Shown here one piece after another: positions 45,989 through 58,493 of a DNA stretch of 64,000 nucleotides; position 1 is the first letter of the stretch, and every line of letters starts with the position of its first letter. This stretch comes from Leucocoprinus leucothites (Eukaryota > Basidiomycota > Agaricomycetes > Agaricales > Agaricaceae): positions 2,542,001 through 2,606,000 of the forward strand of contig JAACJO010000002.1 in the NCBI GenBank assembly GCA_013368445.1. Reading direction: 5' to 3'. The position numbers were made by a program, and so were the translations under genes. The notes below the pieces were generated by a model that ran no database searches, was not told where the DNA came from, and was given only the letters and a program-made list of their open reading frames with translations.

Positions 45989-47902
45989 ACTAGCTAGAGA
46001 CGAAGGAGGAGGTGATTACTGAGGCAGGCAAGTGGAAAGTTAAGCGGGTGAAGATCGAATAGCTGGAACTTCAAGTTCAGACTGGATGGAATGTGTAGTT
46101 TGATCAGAGTAGGGAAAACGTCTAGCAATAAGCCTGCGAGAGCGTGGACTGGTGGGTGTAGGAGGGAGAAGGCAACAAAGGAGGACCTGACTTGACTTTC
46201 CACGAGCTCACGAGGTTGATTATCACGAGACGCTTCACTGAATACGGATAGGTATGGTAACTGTCGAAGCAAGTACAACGCGCCGGCTGGCCTTTGGCTA
46301 CCACGGCATTGAGTCGACGTGAGCGTGAAGCCACGGGTGTTCATAACGTTCATATTCGACATGTGCTGATAATGGGGGTGTGTTCGCAGTAGCCATCCAA
46401 TCACATTATTACTGATTCAAAGTTATTTGATCGAGTTCTGAAACTTTGAGGGGTAAAGAGATGGGTCAAATGAACAGTAGAGGCATACCACACGGTTTCC
46501 ATATCGTTGGTGGGCTTTCTGCGCCTCTACCATTTCGTGCTTCCACCGCGCCCAGCAAGCGCTCAATCCGGGTCAATTGTCCTTCCAGACAACCACTCAC
46601 ACATCAGCGGATCAGGATCCTTGACCCAACTCCGAGCTCAAAGATAATGATCCGACTGGTTTTTGAAGCTTGGCGCCCTATCTGAGCCGTCCGTTGAGTT
46701 CGCCAGTGATAACTCCCTCCTCCCTATTTTTCGAACCCTGAAGGTAATGAATCTAAGCCTTTTCAAGCGGAGGATATTTCACCAGAAAAGGTCCGTGTCA
46801 GCAGTGATGACACAACCCGTTCTACTCATAATACAATTCCTCCAGCTCCTTCAACCCGATACAGACTACCCATTGGGTCATGTTGCATGACTAACTGAGT
46901 TTAATATGTATCGTTATGGATTGGTTCGACCAACCCGTCCATACGTATCACTAACCTCATCGTTTATTATTGACTTGTGAACACAGCTGTTCTGTACTTG
47001 GTCAATACCGTGTTCTGCTCGCTTGGATAGATCTAATCCCACGGGCGCACCTCGGGTTTCCACTCAATTGTGTTCTGCGGGGCGATCTCGCAGATGAAAA
47101 GGTTCCATCACTACTCACAAAGGGCCGCTTCCTCGGTTCCAATACTTTCTTAGAACTCCTTCGAGCTATATATTTGCGACCAAAGACCATTCTAGCAGTC
47201 TGGTCTTTGGGGCTTAATGACTGCACCTGCGCCATCTTAGGTCCAAAATTATCGGAGGTAGATATTTGCTACCTGAATATGTCAACTTGGATGTTGGGTC
47301 TGTGGATTTTGGATTCAGGGAAGCGCATCTGACAGAATAAATCATACTGGGAACCAGTCCCACTCCTTGGCCTTCCATCCTGTTTTGAATAAGAACATCT
47401 CCAGAACTGGAGCAGGGCGTAAGATGCTCAGGCTCGGAGCTCATTGCTATTGGGGCCTTTCAAAGATTGACAGACAGACTGGTCGCCAGTAGCTCATGCT
47501 TCCCACGCATTAGGACGTCTCGTGTCTAATAGAAAGTGAAGTGTCTATCGGTTATATATAATGGATTGTGCATATTCAATGCTCGTTGTGGTGAAAACGA
47601 ATCAACAACGAATAACAAATACCGATATTTCGTTCTCGATATCAGCATAAATTAATACCCCATACCGGTGGCGCGTTCGTGGCATCGACACAGAATGGCG
47701 CACAGGTCCACGGCGGTGGGGCTCAAATGATTGATTAATATTGGGTGGGGCCCAATGCAGTTGATTCTGTGGGCAGTTGGCATCGAAGATGGATATTTAG
47801 AACTTTTAGGAGATCCAAAAACTCCAGAGAAGGAGTGCTCCAGAAATATGTTGTAATACTGCCTAGGTCAAAAGCTGACTTGGGCGTACGGCAAAATTGA
47901 CA

Positions 47903-47910
47903 TATATAAA
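47903..47910 (+). promoter_or_regulatory. Tyrosinase 3 TATA box
   Basis: TATATAAA 164 bp before the ATG, the same spacing as in copies 1 and 2. Confidence 0.55.
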
Positions 47911-48074
47911 GGTCTGTGAGTGGCAACGAACTCTCGTTAACCACCTACTGGTTAACAATGTTATTATCCAATTCTCAGCGGCAAGTTGATAGACTCTCGG
48001 TGTCGACTTTTTCTTCAATCGCTCACGGACACGCGTTGGATTAGTACACTCTATACTAACACAAGACAAGCATT

Positions 48075-49759
48075 ATGGGTCCATCCCGCACTCGATATTC
48101 CCTCGAGTACATCCAAAACCTTTACGATACAGGTCAAGATCGATCCAAGCTCAAGAATTTGATCAGGGCCTTCCGTGGTATCCAGGCCCTTGACCCCAAG
48201 CATCCCAATTCCTTCTTCTGCATCGCTGGCTATCACGGCGAACCTTTCCGTGAGGACGGAGCTACGGATCCCAAGTGGTGGGGAGGATATTGTTGGCACT
48301 CCACCGCTTTATTCCCCACCTGGCACCGTGCATATCTCCTTCGCCTTGAGGATGCACTCCGAAGCATCCAAGGTTGTCAGGACGTCACTCTCCCGTTCTG
48401 GGATGAGTTGGCTAATATGGGTGTCAAACCAGCCAAGCCAATTCCATCCGTCCTTACTTCCCCTCGATTTGACCTCGACGGCCGAAATGATAATCCACTC
48501 TACTCGTACAAGCTCCAGGAAGCCCTGGTAGAAAAGGTCAAGGATACAAATGAGCGATACAGCAAACACGTGGATTACGAGACTGTCCGGTATCCCCTGT
48601 CAGGTAGCTATCTTTCCCTAACGGCCTCGGCTGCGATAGATAAATGCTGATTATGCCTCCCCTCTCAGGTTTGGTGGGAACCGATAAAGATAAAGAGGAG
48701 TCTGCGCTTCACAACTCGGCATACCCAGACCGAGTTACAAATGGCCAAATACTCAATGATAACGTAGCGAATTGGCTGGAAGGCACTGTCAAGATCAAAC
48801 ATGACGACGAGAAGAATCCTACCCCAATGCCTGACACCTATTCCATTTATGCGAGGTACTTGCGTTGTCTCCAAGCACCCAACTATACCGTCTTCTCGAA
48901 TACAACTTCCCAGAACCGATGGATCGAGGAGGCCAGACGAGATCCTGCGAGTCATTACGTCGTTTCGTTGGAAAGTCCCCACAATGCGATCCATCTCTCT
49001 GTTGGGGGATTCTACCAAAAGGGACCGCACGGATACAACGCTGACCCGATTCTCGGAGCCAATGGTGACATGGGCGATAACGAGACGGCCGGCTTTGATC
49101 CCATCTTCTACTTCCACCATTGCTTTATTGACTACGTCTTTGCAACGTGGCAGAGGACCAAAGGGCTCACGAAACGGGGTAGCTTGACTTTATTGAAGGG
49201 TTATCCTGGAACGATCCTGGAACAAGGGCAGCCGGGTTACCCTCCTGGAACAATCATCGACATGACAACAGGCCTCATTCCGTTCGAAAAGCCCGGTGGG
49301 GGTTACTATGATTCAAACGATATGACCGACTTCGAGAACGACTTGGATTACACATACCATACGGGCTCTCTTGATCCCAAACTCCGCTCCGATATTAACT
49401 TGAATACCAGAGCCCCGTTCGTCCTCACGAAGAAGGTATACGGCATTAATCGTGCTCAGTATAAAGGATCGTTTGTCATCAGGTTGTATGCCCGAGGGAA
49501 TGACGGCAAGGAGGTCGAGGTCGGTAGGGATGCCATTTTGAGTCGTTGGAGCGTGCAAGGCTGTAGTAATTGCCTCACCCACCTGGATGTAGAAACATAC
49601 ATCCCTATCGACAAGACGTTATTGAACACTCTCCGGGGTTCTGGGATAACTGACGATATCAAATGGTGGGCGGAGGTCCAAACTCGCGATCGCCTGCGGA
49701 GACCCCCTACAGAGCCCCACAGAGGTGAGCCGGAGGGACCCAAGGTAGGTGATCTCTAG
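48075..49759 (+). CDS. Tyrosinase (polyphenol oxidase) 3, 539 aa
   Basis: Two exons, 48075-48603 and 48669-49759, each exactly the length of those in tyrosinase 1; 539 aa. All copper-site features are present: GYHGEPF, YCWHSTALFPTWHRAYLL (Cys-x-His thioether pair), SPHNAIHLSVGG, FYFHHCFIDY. It is more diverged from copy 1 than copy 2 is: FFCIAGYHG instead of FFRIAGYHG, an inserted PHG in KGPHGYNADP, and a shorter C-terminus still ending EPEGPKVGDL. The C-terminal shielding domain is retained. No signal peptide. It is probably an active second isoenzyme with its own promoter; substrate preference cannot be read from sequence. Confidence 0.95.
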
Positions 49760-52571
49760 AGGCTCGTCTGTGTAAATTAGCGTGTTGCAGTGTGATAGTT
49801 TGTACACTTCAGCAGCGCTCCAGTTGTATAATAATGCACTTCAACAGTGCTCCATTCGTCTTCTATGCCTCCACTATATTTGCTCAGATATGCCTAGCCC
49901 ATTATATACACCAGAATTCGTTACCCCTTGAGCATCGCAAAGCCAAAGGAAATTGCCATAATAAGAGTTATCGAAATTGGATCTCGAGCGAAAGCCGCCT
50001 CATAACCAGTTTCACAAATACGACTGACGTGTGCAACGGGGCTGATGGTCACTTGGCTCTATCTCGTGGAGGGATAGAGTCGAGTGCGGCTTTCTCCTTG
50101 TGCTTTTAGCCTCCTGAGATTTAGAAGACATCTACGTTTCACGAAACGTACAGGTACCCCCAGCTTTTCAGTCTAACGAACACAGTCCCTGAGATAGTAA
50201 GAGTCGTCCTCGTCAACAGCTAACATCGATCTCCCAGTTTCGATTCCCCTGGGCAAACAGGTCGGCATTGTCCACCAATGATCTTTATAGCAGGTTCCTG
50301 CACACACGAATGGCTCCATGTGCTTCACAAATTCACCGGGTGTCAGAGCTAGGGGAGGAGTTCAATTAGTTGAAGTAGAAGGCAAGGTAGTGGCCCAGTG
50401 ATAGTGGTCTTCACTGCTTTGATGATCAAGTTAGGCGAATTCCGAGGGCATTGCCATGTGGCCAGACATCGTTCCTGAATTGGAGCACTTCCTCGAAAGG
50501 TCCTACCACCCATGATATCGGCGAAATAGTCCAATTGACCAATGGGTGGGGAAGAGACGGCGCTGTTCCGTGGGACCAAGGCCCTCTTACTTGGGGCCGG
50601 AAATTTCGGAGTCGTGAAGAGTAGAGCAGTGTATAATGAGCTGCTAGGAGAGAGTTGCACTCGAGATGGGGTCGTCACCAAGTGGGGTAATCCCTTGGGT
50701 CATGATCTGCACTCGAAACTGAAGGGGAAACGAAATCAAATAAAGGTCGGTCAACTGGGGTATATGACGCTGTGTACCAGGCCTCCAATGAAATAACTCT
50801 AGTTTGCTCAGGTCGTCAAAGCACTCCGGACCGCCAAGAAAGGCACTGCACAGGCATTCACAGCATATTTTCTCTTACTCCCTTTAATAGGTTTTGCGAT
50901 GGTACGGTGTACACCCTGGATTTGAAAAATCCGTGGTTGAAGATCGTGATCATAAATAGACAATGAGGCCCAGATAAGCGTCGTATGATCCGGCCGCCTG
51001 CTGAAAATTGTCTGAAAGAAGAGTCAGTGAGAAACAAAGGAACCCGTCCCACAGGAAAATGAACCTTGGCAGCCGACTCGGACCATTTCTAAATACGGTC
51101 AGGAGATGATTCTTTCACCCACGGTGCACCCGACCATAACGCAAAAATCTGGTTGTTGGCTTGAAGAACACGATGGTGAGGGTGACCAGCTAGGATAGAC
51201 GGGGACGAACACAGATCCAATTCCGAGTTCGAAAACTACACAACCTACATTTTGCGGCCAACAGGAAACGCCTAACTAAACCATGTCGAAGTCTCTCCAC
51301 TCCGAGTTAGGTCCTGCAATGGACCCTCGTGGATCAATGATTATGTCGACCAGACTAAGGGTTTACGCACGACTTTGGCATCATGGATCACCACTCAGTT
51401 AGACTGCTTTGAGTGGGTTATAAAACGTCTTTGGTTTGATGAATACGGTGCTGAGGCTTGAGGTCATGGAAATGGAAGAAGCTAAAATAAATAAATAAAT
51501 GCATTCCTTGATTCCTGGGGATTTGATTTTGGCAGTAAGTCTCAGCGTGACGGTCAAGTTTTCCAAAAAAAAAAAAGCCAGGGAAGCATAACCAGAAACA
51601 TTCAACCAGGTAGTAACACCAAACCTCCCGCGGACAATCCATAAACATGTCAAACGCAAATACGAGCGCGTGGATTGATCATCATCGGTGTCCTGACGTT
51701 TGATTAGTTGGAATGAATGGTGTCTTGCCCCAGTCAAGTCTGAAAGACACTTCCTGTTCCAAGATAGTTTTGTTATTTTAACGCTGAAGCCAATGGTATG
51801 CTCGAATCACCGGAACTTCGAACTTCTATGGTCTATGTCAAGATAACCGGGGCCGAATACGCATGCGCGAACATTGGCCATCAGAGGTATTATTGGCCTA
51901 GGGGTTGTTAGAGCTTGAGAATCTCGTGCAGAAGGGCTAGGGGACCAATCAGCGGTGGGACCACGAGCTGGTCGTCTTGTCGGATTCCGAGAGTAATTGA
52001 ATGGTATGAAGGTGGGTTACAGGAGGCAGGTTCATAGAGAAGATGCAGGGCACATCACTTCGTGTCGTTTTCTGTGAAGTTCTTCAATGTTCTTCAGTGG
52101 GTGATTTCTGCGAGGCGCGCAAAATGCATCCTGTCAGTCGTCTGTCGCAGCGACCAAAAATAGATCGACTGCGTGACGGGTCGTGAAGCGTGATTCTCTG
52201 CGGAACCCACCAGATCATCTAACCTTACTTTGATGTGCTCTGATGCTGCTCTTCTAAATTTCCATTTTCCCCTGTTGGAAAGACACCTTGGCATAGATAT
52301 CCACGATTGCCTCAAGACATTTGCTATGCTTTTTGGTCTACTGATACTTTAGATCCATTCGATTAACTGAGGCCAAACGATGTTGATCTGCTTTGGTTAG
52401 TAGAGGAGTTACCTCATTTCAAAACAAGATGCGCTAATAAATGATGGATGTCCTTCGGTTCTCCAGGGTGACAGCAGCTCTTGATAACCGAAATGGAACT
52501 CGTCTAGTATAAAGCCGCCACAAGCCCCCCAGCCCACATCAGTCTCCTTCTTTTCCCTAAAACCATCAACC
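49760..52571. other. 2.8-kb stretch without a convincing gene
   Basis: On the minus strand at about 50.2-50.6 kb there are coding-like stretches (for example WVVGPFEEVLQFRNDVW and HMEPFVCAGTCYKDHWW) that do not join into a model I trust. Other frames are short. A 12-base A run lies near 51570. A small or decayed minus-strand gene at 50.2-50.9 kb is possible. Confidence 0.4.
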
Positions 52572-53183
52572 ATGTCGTTTAAGCCTGAGGAAACCTATGT
52601 TATCCATAATATCGTCGACCCCCGCCCAGTACAACGAACAGGACTTCAACGCCCGTTGACTCTTGTCAATGATGCCAACTCATACGCGAAGGTGAGCCTC
52701 TATGGCTCTTGTCCCAGGACTCCACACCTGAACACTTACGTCACCTTCAGTGGATTATTACTAACAATGGTGACCGCGAACGATACGTTATCCAAAATGC
52801 AGCGACCAACTGCTACGCCGACCTCCAGAACAAAGCGGTGAGTAGCCGTATGCCTCTGCTGAGCCCAATGCTGAACGAAATATAGGCTATCGTTGAAAGC
52901 TCAAATCCTCTCACTCGATGGAAGATCAAGGTCGTCAGCCCCTCTATGTATCGTGTACGTATCAACACTCGAGGTTTTTATTGAGAAAAAAAATAACTTT
53001 GAAATCCTCAGATTTATGACCCAGTGTCGCAACTGTTTTGGACTACTCACGGTGACTCGAACGAGGTTGGTGCTAACTTGAAGAACCGCCAAAATAACCC
53101 ACTCAACCCATCATCAGATCTTCCTCGAGCCATTTTCTCCCGGTTCCGATCAGTGGTGGGCGATTCAATCGGCCCATTGTTGA
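52572..53183 (+). CDS. Beta-trefoil protein, mycospin/I66 inhibitor-like, 131 aa
   Basis: Five exons: 52572-52691, 52751-52837, 52886-52954, 53012-53065, 53118-53183; 396 nt, 131 aa, every join in frame. No signal peptide. Repeated pseudo-symmetric pieces suggest a beta-trefoil: YVIHNIVD, YVIQNAATNCYADL, RWKIKVVSPSMYRI and FLEPFSPGSDQWWAIQSAHC, with Trp ending each lobe. This resembles the small cytosolic serine-protease inhibitors of mushrooms (MEROPS I66, cospin type) and related ricin-like lectins, which defend fruiting bodies against grazers. The family call is from overall pattern only; a lectin is the main alternative. The gene appears intact, with introns of 48-59 nt. Confidence 0.8.
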
Positions 53184-54028
53184 GACGAATAGCTTTCCAC
53201 GTTGGATTGCGCTTGTAGAGTATTACATTTCCCTACCCCCTTTCGTGTTTCTCCGGAATTCGCAGAACAATGTATCCATCTTAGAAGTCCCGCCATCATA
53301 CTTGTCTTGGCTTTTTTTTTTTTTTTTTTTCATTTGAACCCTTCCCATATTGAACATTCCATGGCAGAGCAAGCAATTATTTTGTGAGCCCTGAGAGTGT
53401 GCGTGATTCTGACAACGGAACGCCTGGGTGGACTGCCATTAAGTACGTTTGCCAACGCGTGGCTTGATCTCACCGGGTTCACATTCACGACTCCCAAGTT
53501 TCAATTGTGAAACATTCCCGAGTCAACCATCACCAACACAATGTAGTGCTCAATGCTCGATGATAGTGGTGTCACGGAGATCGGTACCAATGAAAGTCGA
53601 AGCTTGGAAGCACGACCTCCACGAGCACCATTTCATATCGTGGATCCGTTTCATATGATAGATACAAATGTAGTTGAAGCCAAGGTTGATATCATAATCA
53701 TCACTTAATGCGGAGGAACACCATAAGGCGGTAATTCATAAGAAACGAGATAACTGGCGGAATTGTGGCCTGAGTTGATCACTGATTAAACCCGCAGCAC
53801 TCAGTTAAGGGAGATGATGTACGAGTGGGTGGTGGAGTTGCGTACAGCTACCAGGTACAGTAAGGCTCCACATCACCGTCCCTCAGCCATATTGTATGCC
53901 ACTTCTTATTTCCCACTACCGCAGTGCGCCAGAACAACGAAACTGCGCTAGACGTGCATAAGACGAACTCATGTAATCTTACATAGCGGAAGTGACAAGC
54001 CATATAAACAGAAAATCAAACACAAATT
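53184..54028. other. Spacer with a poly-T tract
   Basis: A run of about 19 T at 53312-53330. No gene recognised; the right part is the 3' flank of the thymidylate kinase gene. Confidence 0.4.
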
Positions 54029-54917
54029 TCAAGAATTAAGATTATTTTCCCATAATCTCCCAACTTCTTCATCAACCCCTTCGATCAAGGGCTCCACAAG
54101 CTGCCACAGTTCTCGTGCAACTACTTCACGTTCTCTCCCAGCATCCACCACAACCCATCTTTTGTCCTTGCTGTCATTGACACCATCTACAGGGGAGGAC
54201 ATCTCTTCCCCCAGCCGATGAAAGACCTCTCGTACACGTTTTTGCATCTCTTCCTTTTCGTATCGTTCCTCGCCATATCCTCCACGTAACTTGGCTTGAT
54301 CAGGTGTGATATCAAGGAAGATAGTCAAATCAGGAGCAGGGAGTGAGATATCCGGTGCTCGACACCACAGAAGAGCATCGTTTTCAGTACTAGGAAAGGT
54401 GGCTCGGAGAGAAGGTTTTGCGGCAGAAAATGCGATGCCAGAAAAGGCGTATCGGTCGCAGAGAACCAAGGTGCCTGATGTGAGAAGGCTAGTTATCGTT
54501 GGTCTTTACAGAAGAAAGGCATGTGTGAGTATGAAACACTGCAGTGAAATAAATCCGGCATACGCAAGTTCCCAACGATTAGCTGAGAATAATAGATGGA
54601 TAGCATGATCGTCCAGCTCGGACTGAGAGCGTAAATATGAGTCGATCATCTTTCCAATGGCGGTCGTCCGATCTTGTTTACGATTTGAGCAGTTTCCGAT
54701 TATAAAAGCCAGGACGCGCGGAAGAAATGGAATCGTACTTGGATTTATCAATCATGTACGAGAGATATTAATGACTTAGGAGGTGCTTACCAGGGAACTT
54801 GAGCAGTTTAGTTGAAATCTTTAATGATTCAAGGTGCGAGTGCAGAAGGGACGTTTGCGTGGTCTTGCCGGACCGGTCGAGGCCTTCTATGACGATGAAT
54901 GGTGCACGTCTAGGCAT
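54029..54917 (-). CDS. CDC8: Thymidylate kinase (dTMP kinase), 236 aa
   Basis: Phosphorylates dTMP to dTDP for DNA synthesis. Three exons: 54917-54791, 54672-54564, 54503-54029; 711 nt. P-loop FIVIEGLDRSGKTTQ directly after the start, thymidine-binding helix LLFSANRWELAPTI, signature DRYAFSGIAFSAAK, LID region RGGYGEERYEK. The second acceptor (GTAAAG at 54504) was chosen because it alone restores the PTITSLLTSGTLVLCDRY junction. Length is close to yeast Cdc8 (216 aa), with a slightly longer C-terminus. Intact. Confidence 0.94.
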
Positions 54918-55587
54918 GACTTATGGTAGGTTTGTTACTTGACTTGATGTGTGTTGTGTGTATGCGAGGGAAAGGTAGATACTTAATTGCTTAAATTTGA
55001 GCCCAGATAATATGATCAAATGATGGGAGCTTATATCTGTTCTAAATTTAACGACATTTGCTATCAACCACTACGACAAATGGGCCACACTAAAGCCCAC
55101 CTGCTTCTCATGAAAGCCCGTCCTTATACTTAATATGCTCTTCTTTCAGATGATAAGATAGTCAAAGGCTCACCGCCTCCCGTCTCAGTTCAGTTCAGTG
55201 GTTATTGTTTGAGATAATTAATCATTTCTCTGGAAAGGACTAAATAGATAGCACGGCGGATTTACGAGGACACTGGCGGCGCGATCCAAAAATCACAGGC
55301 AAGAATTTCGTCCTCAATAGCGGAGCAGGAAACGGTGCCTCGTGTGGTCAGAGATGGAGCATGTATGATCAGCTGTTGGCGAGGGCTAATGAGGGAGTCG
55401 AGGGGACGCGGAACGGAAGAATTGAGGGAAGAATTGGGTGTCTCGATGCGTACACCCGGAAACCAGAACAGAAGCCGAACTAGATAACGACCAAGTCTGA
55501 CTCGCTGCTGCTTGTCTCAGTTTCATGTACTCCATGCGAGGCAAAAATTGGTGAAAGTGGATACATACAACATCAGCCCGAATGTAT
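54918..55587. other. Spacer between CDC8 and CWC27
   Basis: CDC8 promoter and CWC27 3' flank; nothing else seen. Confidence 0.4.
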
Positions 55588-57603
55588 TTATCTTCTGTAT
55601 CTTCCTCCACCCTTCCCTTTATTCACAGCCTTCTTCTTCTCCTTCTCCTCTTCTCGTGCTCGCGCACTTCGTTGACGTGGGTCAATTACTTCGTAGTCTC
55701 TTTCAGCTTTTTCAGTCTCTTCTGTATTATCCTTCGGGAAATGTAGTGCATGATTGAGGAAGTCGGTATCATTGTCCACCTCTTGTCCTTCCTCCTCGCC
55801 AAGAGTCTGATCTTCGCCCCCGTCAACGTCGTCGACCATCATGGAACCCTGCAGCTTCCCTCGGAAACTATTGAGGGCCGCTAGAATATCCGTTTCATCC
55901 TTCTTTCGGCCACCTTTCCCTTTTTTCTGCAAGTGACGGCCCTTCGAATACTTGGCAAGCTCTTCTTCTAAATAGGACTTCTTGGCCTTTTTCTTCGATC
56001 GTTCTTCGTCACTGTCCTCACCGGCTGTTCGCTTGGCAATTTTGCGTATCTCATCTTCCATTTTCTCAATCTCTGTACGACGGGCGTTTCTAAGAACATT
56101 CAAGTTACGAGGTGTCATGTATTTAAGGGGACAAGCTCACTGGACAGCAGCCTGCTCATTTGCATGTATTTCCCGTATCTTCGTAATGTCTAGCTCCTTG
56201 TCCTTCTTAGATTTATCCGCCTAGAACGACTGTCAGCAGGCTGGATTAACACACGAAAAGACAAACCTTTGGTGGTTTAGACTCGTCCGGTTTTGATGTG
56301 GACTTGAACTCTTGGGATTTAGAGGGTAGGCCATGAAATGAAGGGACAGGAACGTCAGGCGTTGGTTGAGCGACCACTAAGTAGGTGGGTGCCCTTCAAT
56401 ATCGCAGCGACTAAGACAGCTAACAAACTCACAGTCTGGTCGATACATGGACTTCTTTTCAAACACAACGGGCTCTTCTTCTGCATCTTCATCGGCGCCA
56501 AAACTGAGCAATTTCGTATTTCTGCAAGCCAGTCAGCACGGGAATAGTCATGAGAAGAAAAGATGAGCACTTTTTTGCTCCTTTTCGCCTCTCAATTTCT
56601 TCACGTTCTCGTTGTGCTTGCTCCCTTGCTTTTTGTTGCACTCGCCTTTCTTCTGCGGTAATGCGGGGAATAATGTCGGGGAAGGGATTGTCGAGTATGC
56701 GGATCGTCTTAATTCTTGGAGGACTGAAAGAGCATGTCAACTCAGCACATCATGAGAGTGACGGGTCCATACATACTAGATAGGCCGTTCAGTCTTCTTG
56801 TCAATCTCTTGTATATAATCAATCGTGAATTTTACAGGCAGATTGGGTATTCGTGCTCACCTGTCTCGCCAATCTTCACCACGTCTAAAGACCAGGGTTA
56901 ATAATTATCACAGCCTGAAGGACTTGACCATACTATATATCGTATCCCCCATGACTCGTCCAAAGAGGGTATGTTTCCCCTGTAATTCGTCGGCACGGTC
57001 TAGATGTGTATTTTGGGGTATAAGCACGGCCAAAAAAGGAATGAGCGCGACACCGACCAAGGGTAATGAAGAACTGAGAATCGTTGGAATTCCGTGTTCC
57101 GTTGTTAGCCATTGCAACGAGACCTCTGTGAGCAAAGCGCAATCGTGGGTGGATCTCGTCCTCGAAGGGTTCTCGAGGTAGGCCTCAGAATAGTGTCATT
57201 CTCAGAGAGCTGCTGCACACACCTCCGTAGAACGATTCTCCACCCGCGCCCGTTCCAGTTTTATCTCCAGTTTGAACAAGAAATCCTGGCACCACACTGG
57301 TAAATGGTGAGTTTCAGCATGTGTGAGCCTCGGTATGATACGCTACCGGTGGAAAATAACATTGTCATAATATCCTGTAAGGGACGGCATAAACAGTTGC
57401 GTAGTACTATAGCGAAAGACTCACAGACCCTCCATTGCTAGAGCAAGAAAGTTCCTGCAAGTCTTGGGTGTTTCCTTCACACCCGAGATATGAGTAACAC
57501 ATCGTGATTTCGTGTTCGAAACACATACCTTAGACCATAGTTCAATGTCAATTTCACCTGATGTTGTGTCAATAATAACTCGACCCTTCGTAGGAAGGGC
57601 CAT
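55588..57603 (-). CDS. CWC27: Spliceosome-associated cyclophilin-type protein CWC27, about 460 aa, 13 exons
   Basis: Cyclophilin-fold component of the activated (Bact) spliceosome, nuclear. N-terminal domain across many short exons: MALPTKGRVIIDTTSGEIDI, ETPKTCRNFLALAMEG, YYDNVIFHRVVPGFLVQTGD, FEDEIHPRLRFAHRGLVAMA, SQFFITLDRADELQGKHTLF, then NVVKIGETEIDKKTERPIYP. The rest is a charged coiled-coil (AEERRVQQKAREQAQRERE), FGADEDAEEEPVVFEKKSMY, and a long lysine-rich tail (55588-56090). First exons 57603-57529, 57474-57429, 57374-57347 (28 nt); then AC/GTG and AG/ATT joins at about 56.9 and 56.8 kb. The tail with KSYLEEELAKYSKG and AALNSFRGKLQ is characteristic of CWC27. Some middle exon borders are by eye only. 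Confidence 0.92.
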
Positions 57604-58493
57604 ATTGAATATTGAGGAATGGGAATCTGGGCTGGTAGATTGCAACTTGCACGTTCGAAGTCTGCCAGAGTAGGAAACGTGTTTGGCAAAGTCTTGCAAA
57701 ACAAACACCTAATGTTGAATTGCCACTGCCGAATTGTTTCTGGCGTCCTCTAGACCCAAGTCGACCTTCGAGCTTTTTCCTCACCCTCTGAGCTCCGGAA
57801 AATGAAATTCTACATCTACAGGAGCTCCTCTTGTCGATCCCTACCCCTGCCTGCGTACAGAAAAGCCACAGGGCTCCCGTGACTTCCCCCGGGCCATGAC
57901 TGTCAACCATTACTCAGGATAATTCTTAAGGAATGGAAAAAAGTTGTGAGAGAAATAGTGGTGATACCGAGGGCTTCCTCGATTATCATATAATAACCTC
58001 AGGCCACAGAATCCTTTCTTCCCTTGTATCACAACTATAATACCTCTCAGAGCCCTGACCAGAGGCTACTACTGATATGTCCGAAGTTCCCGAAGGCACT
58101 CCCCGGCTCTGATCGTTCGGGCAACACGGCGTGGCGCCTTCTGCTGGTGTGGACTTGTATGTGAATTCTCTCAGAGGCTCGTGATTAGAAATATTCTATA
58201 AAAGCTCAACTTGACACCTCATTTGGAAGACACAGAGTGGGATTCGCAAATGGTGTTGTTGGATTTAGGTATCTCTGCGCTCGGATTTGCTGTCAAGTCA
58301 GTTTCTACTGGGAAAGCGCCAGTCCGCGAGGCCAAGATATGCTGAAAAATCCTTTTGTGGCTTCAGGATGGCTTTGTCATGCCACGGCGCCCCGTGATGT
58401 CAGCGTTCACAAAATAGCCGTGAAATGCCCCTCAATCATTCCTTCTTGTCTTCGTTACAGCCTTTTCATCCTTCTTTCGAAGATTAAGGAGCA
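57604..58493. other. Divergent promoter region CWC27 / ICL-PEPM gene
   Basis: About 890 bases between two divergent starts. No gene recognised; ORFs in it have no domain. Confidence 0.4.

Larger units (their letters stand above)
39740..46080 (+). repeat. Segmental repeat unit 2 (promoter, tyrosinase 2, UBC6 relic, NACHT 2)
   Basis: Second copy of the unit described for 32.4-39.29 kb. About 190 bp of the UBC6 relic present in unit 1 are missing here, and NACHT 2 is closer to tyrosinase 2. Boundaries approximate. Confidence 0.75.
46450..49900 (+). repeat. Segmental repeat unit 3 (promoter and tyrosinase 3)
   Basis: Upstream blocks near 46.58 kb (CACATCAGCGGATCA), 47.3 kb (GGGAACCAGT) and 47.69 kb (TCGACACAGAA) recur upstream of tyrosinases 1 and/or 2. 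Similarity stops soon after tyrosinase 3; I see neither a UBC6 relic nor a NACHT gene to the right. Confidence 0.65.

Noticed and set aside
32400..49900. Retrotransposon or DNA transposon as carrier of the repeat units
   Set aside because: No reverse transcriptase, integrase, transposase, LTR or terminal inverted repeat was recognised; the units look like plain segmental duplication.
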